Origin: JAHFUI01 sp041485905
GTDB taxonomy: Bacteria; Acidobacteriota; Vicinamibacteria; Vicinamibacterales; CAVVIG01
Direction: 5' to 3'
Assembly: GCA_041485905.1 (NCBI GenBank)
Contig: JBGPKK010000047.1
Location: 1-28,295, forward strand
Length of the DNA: 28,295 nt
Below are positions 24,474 to 28,295 of this stretch, one piece after another. The translations under genes and the position numbers were made by a program. Below the pieces are notes generated by a model, which worked only from the letters and a program-made list of their open reading frames with translations, searched no databases and had not been told where the DNA came from. Each line of letters begins with the position of its first letter. The first letter of the stretch is position 1.

Positions 24474-25090
24474 CGGAGCGTCGTCGCTGATTGGGGGATG
24501 TACGCCGTGGCGCGGCGCTTGAGCGCTGCGAAACGCCCGCGCAGCGCTTTAGTGTGTTTTCCTGATCCGTGTAGCGGACGGTCTTCAGACCGTCCTTCGT
24601 ACGTGGTGTCCGGCTTGAGCCGGACCGGCGCTGTGCCGGACGAGCGACCTCGCGCCGCGCCGCCCGAACGTCGCGCGGAAAAACGCATCCTCCGGCCCCA
24701 CCTGTCGATGCCCCGCGTCGATTCAGCGGATTCCAACGCCGGCGTTATGAACAATCACCGTCCGGGCTGGTTCGCAGGCATTCGGGAGTCAATCCGGATC
24801 GACGCGGCTGGCAGGCCTGCGGACGCGTTTTGTCCACTGGCGCGTGTCACGCGAGTTCGACGCGTCGCCGCACGAGGCCGCTCGTCCGGACGATATAGGT
24901 GGAGTCTTGCGGCCGTGGACAAGTGACGAGCGAGCATCATTCACGCTCGCCTGTTCGCCAGGATCTGCAGAAACAATCGGCCCGCTCTTAGAACACCGGT
25001 TTAAGCGAAGATAAGGGGGCCAAGTGCGTACATTTGTGTTCACGATCCACGGCAATTGAGCTGATGAGGATTGTCGCCGAGGGCGGATGA
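24474..25090. other. Non-coding stretch, 617 bp
   Basis: No credible gene. A 142-codon open frame here has no recognisable domain and runs through palindromes, so I reject it. The stretch holds the palindrome cluster at 24571-24639 and a small hairpin GCGAGC/GCTCGC (24930-24950). It also holds a distant inverted pair TTGTCCAC (24830-24837) / GTGGACAA (24915-24922). Base composition becomes more AT-rich toward the right end, where the accessory region begins. Confidence 0.6.
24571..24639. repeat. Cluster of three palindromes, first one GTAG-headed
   Basis: GTAG at 24571 is followed by GGACGGTCT (24576-24584) and its exact complement AGACCGTCC (24587-24595). A second perfect stem is GTCCGGCT (24608-24615) with AGCCGGAC (24618-24625). 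A third is CCGGC (24625-24629) with GCCGG (24635-24639). The GTAG head plus stem matches the element at 16314, suggesting a dispersed REP-like family. Confidence 0.65.
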
Positions 25091-25897
25091 ATGGCTGGCT
25101 CGCGGTCACACGTAATACGCATTCGACGGTGGGGGGTGGGATTGATCTTGGCGCTGTCAAGCTGCTTGGCCTGCAGTTCACCCTCCGGACCCTCTGGTTC
25201 GTCCTCTCTGGCGGTTCAGCTTCTCGATGAGCTGACTGGTCAACCGATCACGGACGCCGGCTTTGGTATTGTGGTGCAGATCGCCGGCCCCGGCATATCA
25301 ACTCAACAACCAGTCAATGGGACTGCCGTTTTTTCTGGCATTGCGTCAGGTACCTACCGAGTCACGACGGACGTCGGCTATGGCTATCGTCAACTCGACA
25401 TCGTCACGGTGAATGTAGACGGGACGAATTCGCTGCCACTGAAGCTCAAACCGATTGATGACCTCATGGTCACTGGGATATTTGTGGACGGGCAGGGCAG
25501 CATTCCAGACGGAGGCACAATCGACATCCCGTTTGAGGGAGTGACGCTTCGCTTCCGCGGCAAGTACCGACCGCTCAAATATCCCTGGCCCAGCGAATAT
25601 GTTTTTCAGGTGTACTTCAATTCGGCCCAAGATCTGCGGTCCGTTCAAAGTGAACCCACTAATTCAAGTGATTGGCAATCGACTCAGACCGGTTGGGTCC
25701 CGTGCACTCGAGATGCGCAAAGGAATCAGAGATGTGATACCAGTGGTGATCTACTCAACCTGTATTTCGCGAAGTACTTCGGCTCGCAGGCGCAAGAAGC
25801 TCTCATGGTCAAGACTCAGCAGTGGTTGGTCCATTTCCGGCTAACGCCCGGTTGCTGCCGGGGTAGTGTCTCACTTCGCTTGAGCGGCCGGGACTAA
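25091..25897 (+). CDS. Predicted lipoprotein, 3' end altered by an IS
   Basis: 268-aa predicted lipoprotein. A charged start (MAGSRSHVIRIRRWG) is followed by a hydrophobic core and a lipobox LSSC (Cys about residue 25), then a Ser/Pro/Gly linker. Residues ~38-120 look like a small CnaB/carboxypeptidase-regulatory beta-sandwich (LLDELTGQPITDAGF, IASGTYRVTTDVGYGYRQ). The rest is strand-rich with cysteines at CTRD, RCDT and GCC and has no family I recognise. The last 12 codons lie inside the IS1-family element, so the original C-terminus was probably replaced by the insertion. Codon use is less GC-biased than in the catabolic genes, consistent with acquired DNA. The function is unknown; surface or periplasmic exposure is likely. 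Confidence 0.65.
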   Translation: MAGSRSHVIRIRRWGVGLILALSSCLACSSPSGPSGSSSLAVQLLDELTGQPITDAGFGIVVQIAGPGISTQQPVNGTAVFSGIASGTYRVTTDVGYGYRQLDIVTVNVDGTNSLPLKLKPIDDLMVTGIFVDGQGSIPDGGTIDIPFEGVTLRFRGKYRPLKYPWPSEYVFQVYFNSAQDLRSVQSEPTNSSDWQSTQTGWVPCTRDAQRNQRCDTSGDLLNLYFAKYFGSQAQEALMVKTQQWLVHFRLTPGCCRGSVSLRLSGRD

Positions 25898-26731
25898 CAT
25901 CTCGGACTCTTCGATCATCGCGACGACGTCTGCCATATCCCACACGCGATCCGTCAGTCCAGCCTGCATCGCGGGCGTCACCTTCAGTGTCTTGTGAATC
26001 TTCGTCCAATTATAGAACACCGCGTAGAGCGCCATCGTGTGAACGACGTTCTCGAATTTCTTGCTGAACGCGTTGGTCAACCGCGTGAAACGGCGCATGT
26101 GCATCCGCATGGTGAGATTTTGCCGTTCGACGTAGCTGGTCGAGATGTGCTTCGGGTCGGGCTCGCCGCAGACTTCGTGCGGGATAGCGCCAAGGCATTT
26201 CGCCGGGCTGGAGCGCGTCTCGTTCTCTCCGGACGCGCCGTAGATCTTCACCAGCATCGCGTAGTCGATGTCCCCGCCAAAGGCTTCCTCGACCGCGTCG
26301 ATGTAGAGCTTAAGCCCGTCTGACGTGAGCTGAATGCGATTCTCGAGACGACTCGCCAGGTCGTTCACGAACGCGGACGCGTCGACCGCGTCACGGTTGC
26401 CGACCAGCCAGGAGATGATCAGCTTCGAGTCTGCGTCCAATCCAGTCCACGTCCACGTATCGCCCGCGCCTTCGGGTGCCTTCTTCGCCTTCTCGACATT
26501 CTTTTTCTTCGCGTAGGTGAAGCTCCAAATTTCATCGACCTGAACCCGGCGCGACTTCACGCCGCGCACCTTCTCATCGTGGAATGTGGCGCAGACGCGG
26601 CCCGCATCGACCAGCAGCTTCGAGACGGTGTTGATTGACACGTCGCACAAGCGCGAGATGGAACGCATCGAAGAACCCTCGCAGAGCAGCGAGAGGATTT
26701 GGACGCGCTTGGCAACGGGCAGCTTGTTCAT
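25871..26731 (-). CDS. IS1-family transposase
   Basis: 286-aa DDE transposase of the single-frame IS1-like type. An N-terminal helix-turn-helix (KRVQILSLLCEGSSMRSISR, VSINTVSKLLVDAG) is followed by the catalytic domain. VQVDEIWSFTY contains the first Asp (about residue 61), LTSDGLKLYIDAVEEAFG carries the second, and SYVERQNLTMRMHMRRFTR the third acidic residue (E). The C-terminal HKTLKVTPAMQAGLTDRVWD is typical of the family. The start at 26731 is chosen because a promoter -10 box lies 7 nt upstream; the ATG at 26743 falls inside that box. The gene is intact, so the element may still be active. It is convergent with, and overlaps, the lipoprotein gene by 27 bp. Confidence 0.85.
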   Translation of the reverse strand: MNKLPVAKRVQILSLLCEGSSMRSISRLCDVSINTVSKLLVDAGRVCATFHDEKVRGVKSRRVQVDEIWSFTYAKKKNVEKAKKAPEGAGDTWTWTGLDADSKLIISWLVGNRDAVDASAFVNDLASRLENRIQLTSDGLKLYIDAVEEAFGGDIDYAMLVKIYGASGENETRSSPAKCLGAIPHEVCGEPDPKHISTSYVERQNLTMRMHMRRFTRLTNAFSKKFENVVHTMALYAVFYNWTKIHKTLKVTPAMQAGLTDRVWDMADVVAMIEESEMLVPAAQAK

Positions 26732-26738
26732 GTCCTGA

Positions 26739-26767
26739 ATCATACTGAACTTATTGCTTAACGTCAA
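26739..26767 (-). promoter_or_regulatory. Sigma-70-type promoter of the transposase gene
   Basis: On the minus strand, TTGACG (26767-26762) is separated by exactly 17 nt from TATGAT (26744-26739). The predicted transcription start is about 26732, one base before the ATG at 26731, so the mRNA would be leaderless or nearly so. The spacing and both boxes are close to the bacterial consensus. Confidence 0.65.
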
Positions 26768-26887
26768 GCACAATATTGCAGTCGTTACCCCGCTGGGGGA
26801 TGTCGTATATCGACGCCAGAGACCGAACCGTGGGCACCATGCGCCGCCCACGAAGAGCCACCCCTAACGATGGCCTTCCCTTTAAAC

Positions 26888-26916
26888 ACACCCATTAAAC
26901 CACACATTATGGGTGT
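26888..26916. promoter_or_regulatory. Inverted repeat, candidate operator of the AlbA_2 gene
   Basis: ACACCCAT (26888-26895) and ATGGGTGT (26909-26916) are perfect complements separated by 13 nt. A related ACACCTAATG (26951-26960) overlaps the start codon of the downstream gene. The spaced half-sites and AT-rich surroundings suggest binding of a dimeric regulator, possibly the downstream product itself. Confidence 0.4.
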
Positions 26917-26944
26917 AATCTACGCATTTATTATCAAAATGTGC

Positions 26945-26950
26945 TAACAT
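26945..26950 (+). promoter_or_regulatory. Candidate -10 box for the AlbA_2 gene
   Basis: TAACAT lies 7 nt before the ATG at 26958, which would again give a leaderless or near-leaderless transcript. No ribosome site is seen between it and the ATG, and no good -35 box was found at 17 nt. Confidence 0.35.
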
Positions 26951-26957
26951 ACACCTA

Positions 26958-28295
26958 ATGAAAGCACGTAGACGGGTGTCGGCGAGGCCAGATAGGGGCG
27001 GAATTGAGATCGTCGAGGTTAGCGGGCCTGAACGGGACCGCCTTCTAACGCTCGACGAAGATCACTTCTGCGACCTCAAAGCGATAGAGATCTCGCCTGC
27101 GAAGCTCACCAGAACCATCTCCGCGTTAGCCAATGCAAGCGGAGGAGACCTCTACGTCGGAATTGCGGAAGAAGAATTCTTTGGAACGAAAAACAGACTT
27201 TGGAGTGGCTTTAAGAATCCCGAGGCCGCGAACGCACATCTTCAAGTCCTCGCCACGATGTTCCCGCTTAGCAGTGAATACTCGTACGAGTTTCTGAGAT
27301 CTGCCGGGTCCATTGGGCTTGTTCTCCATGTTGCTGTGCAGAAGTCCACCGATATTGCTTTCGCCAATGATGGACTCGCCTACATCCGTCATGGAGCACA
27401 GAACCTTGCCGCGAAAACAGAGGCTGAGCGCGAACGCCTTCGGCTGGACAAAGGTGTCCAGAGCTATGAGCGCAATACCGTCGATGTAGACATTGACTTT
27501 GTTTCAGAATCGAATGTCCTTGAGAAGTTCGTGCGCGAGGTTGTCCCCGCATCAAAGCCAATGAAGTTCTTGCGGTCACAAAGTCTGATCAGATCCGGCA
27601 AGCCGTTAGTCGCAGCCGTCCTGCTGTTTTCGGACGAACCACAGGCAGTCCTACCGAAACGTTCGGCAGTGAAGTTGTATCGCTATGGGACGATCGATGA
27701 TGTAGGAACACGAGAGACCTTAAGAGGCGACCCTGAAACGATTGAGGGACCGCTTTACGACTTGATCTATTCCGCAGTGGCGCGCACAGTCTCAATGGTT
27801 GAGGGTATCAAAAAACTCGGTCCGAAAGGACTTGAGCTGGTGCAATATCCGCGAGAAACACTACACGAAATCGTAACCAATGCTGTGCTGCATCGCGATT
27901 ACAGCATCGCCGCCGATATTCAAATCGGCGTATTCGACAATCGAGTTGAGGTTGAAAGCCCTGGCGTATTTCCAGGTCACATCACGGTCAAAAACATGTT
28001 GGATGAGCAGTTCGCCCGCAACGGTGCGCTTGTCCGGCTGGTCAACAAGTTTCCCAACCCTCCAAACAAGGATGTGGGCGAGGGGCTAAACACAGCTTTC
28101 GATGCCATGAAGCGGCTACGTCTTAAACCGCCCGTTGTCGAACAAACAGCAAGTTCAGTGATTGTCAAAATCAAGCATGATCCACTTGCGACTCCTGAGC
28201 AGTCAATCATGGACTACTTGGAAAACCATTCCGAGATCACAAATCGTATTGCCCGTGAACTAACAGGAATTCGTTCCGAGAACTCAATGAAGGAA
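26958..28295 (+). CDS. AlbA_2/HATPase_c_4 regulator, 3'-partial
   Basis: Open from the ATG at 26958 to the window end, 446 codons with no stop, so the C-terminus is missing. An N-terminal AlbA_2 (Schlafen-type) domain is suggested by DLKAIEISPAKLTRTISALA and ANASGGDLYVGIAEEEFFG (about residues 37-75). An ATP-binding-like HATPase_c_4 domain follows: YPRETLHEIVTNAVLHRDYS (about 298-317), VFDNRVEVESPG and DVGEGLNTAFDAMKRL. A winged-helix-like start (TPEQSIMDYLENHSEITNRI) lies near the edge. Proteins of this build are usually called transcriptional regulators or helicase-like, with no firm biochemical role. The gene is clearly less GC-rich than the catabolic cluster and follows an IS, so horizontal acquisition is likely. 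Possible self-binding sites lie in its upstream region. Confidence 0.8.
   Translation, partial: MKARRRVSARPDRGGIEIVEVSGPERDRLLTLDEDHFCDLKAIEISPAKLTRTISALANASGGDLYVGIAEEEFFGTKNRLWSGFKNPEAANAHLQVLATMFPLSSEYSYEFLRSAGSIGLVLHVAVQKSTDIAFANDGLAYIRHGAQNLAAKTEAERERLRLDKGVQSYERNTVDVDIDFVSESNVLEKFVREVVPASKPMKFLRSQSLIRSGKPLVAAVLLFSDEPQAVLPKRSAVKLYRYGTIDDVGTRETLRGDPETIEGPLYDLIYSAVARTVSMVEGIKKLGPKGLELVQYPRETLHEIVTNAVLHRDYSIAADIQIGVFDNRVEVESPGVFPGHITVKNMLDEQFARNGALVRLVNKFPNPPNKDVGEGLNTAFDAMKRLRLKPPVVEQTASSVIVKIKHDPLATPEQSIMDYLENHSEITNRIARELTGIRSENSMKE

Larger units (their letters stand above)
25862..26789. mobile_element. IS1-family insertion sequence
   Basis: The transposase gene is bounded by imperfect inverted ends. 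Reading inward, the left end is GGTAGTGTCTC (from 25862) and the right end GGTAACGACTGCAA (from 26789, minus strand). Both resemble IS1 termini, which start GGTRATG and continue C-rich; the right end is the closer match. The extra GG before each GGTA is also shared (25860-25861 and 26791-26790). No convincing 8-9 bp target duplication is visible, so the insertion is old or the flank has been rearranged. Approximate length is 928 bp. Confidence 0.6.

Noticed and set aside
24498..24926. 142-codon open frame after the receptor gene
   Set aside because: Runs through three palindromes, Arg/Ser-rich, no ribosome site and no domain.
25854..26798. Target-site duplication of the IS1-family element
   Set aside because: Flanks share only GCTG; 8-9 bp copies do not match, so no duplication is claimed.
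25862..28295. IS plus AlbA_2 protein considered as an anti-phage defence module
   Set aside because: No second effector, nuclease or toxin gene is visible and the regulator is cut by the window edge, so this would be speculation.

Overview
The window is GC-rich bacterial chromosome and most resembles an Acidobacteriota genome, probably Vicinamibacteria-like. The basis is the secreted DUF6152 / Ig-like / large carboxypeptidase-regulatory TonB-type receptor set, the Npt-HEAT fusion, the dispersed palindromes and heptad repeats between genes, and near-leaderless promoters. This placement is inference from gene content; there is no rRNA or tRNA gene in the window.

Layout. (1) 2-1852, plus strand: the 3' part of a membrane LTA-synthase/sulfatase-type enzyme. 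(2) 9117-1886, minus strand: a run of six genes. It holds a secreted PI3K/FAM20-like kinase-fold protein, a small secreted DUF5666-like protein, a second kinase-fold paralogue, a secreted PPP-type phosphatase, an Npt-type nucleotide-transporter fused to HEAT repeats, and an M29 aminopeptidase. The last four genes are spaced +7, -1 and -4 nt, so they are probably co-translated. (3) 9144-19249, plus strand: purine (and possibly pyrimidine) catabolism. It holds a three-subunit xanthine dehydrogenase, a hydantoinase/dihydropyrimidinase, allantoicase, OHCU decarboxylase, 5-hydroxyisourate hydrolase, uricase and a PreA-like dihydropyrimidine dehydrogenase. An ALG1-like (GT33) mannosyltransferase sits in the middle. 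(4) 19267-24473, plus strand: a DUF6152 protein, a secreted Ig-like/WEGD protein, a secreted protein with a long Pro/Gly/Ala tract, and a TonB-type outer-membrane receptor. (5) 24474-28295: a more AT-rich accessory end with a non-coding stretch carrying palindromes, a lipoprotein, an IS1-family element, and the start of an AlbA_2/HATPase_c_4 regulator that runs off the window.

How the genes could work together. The catabolic cluster covers xanthine -> urate -> 5-hydroxyisourate -> OHCU -> allantoin -> allantoate -> ureidoglycolate + urea. No classical allantoinase is present, so the hydantoinase is the candidate for that step. The most novel proposal is the minus-strand operon. Two secreted kinase-fold proteins are followed directly by a secreted phosphatase and a nucleotide translocase that could put ATP into the periplasm. 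Together they look like a self-contained system for phosphorylation outside the cytoplasm. The motifs and gene order are seen directly; the system-level function is inference.
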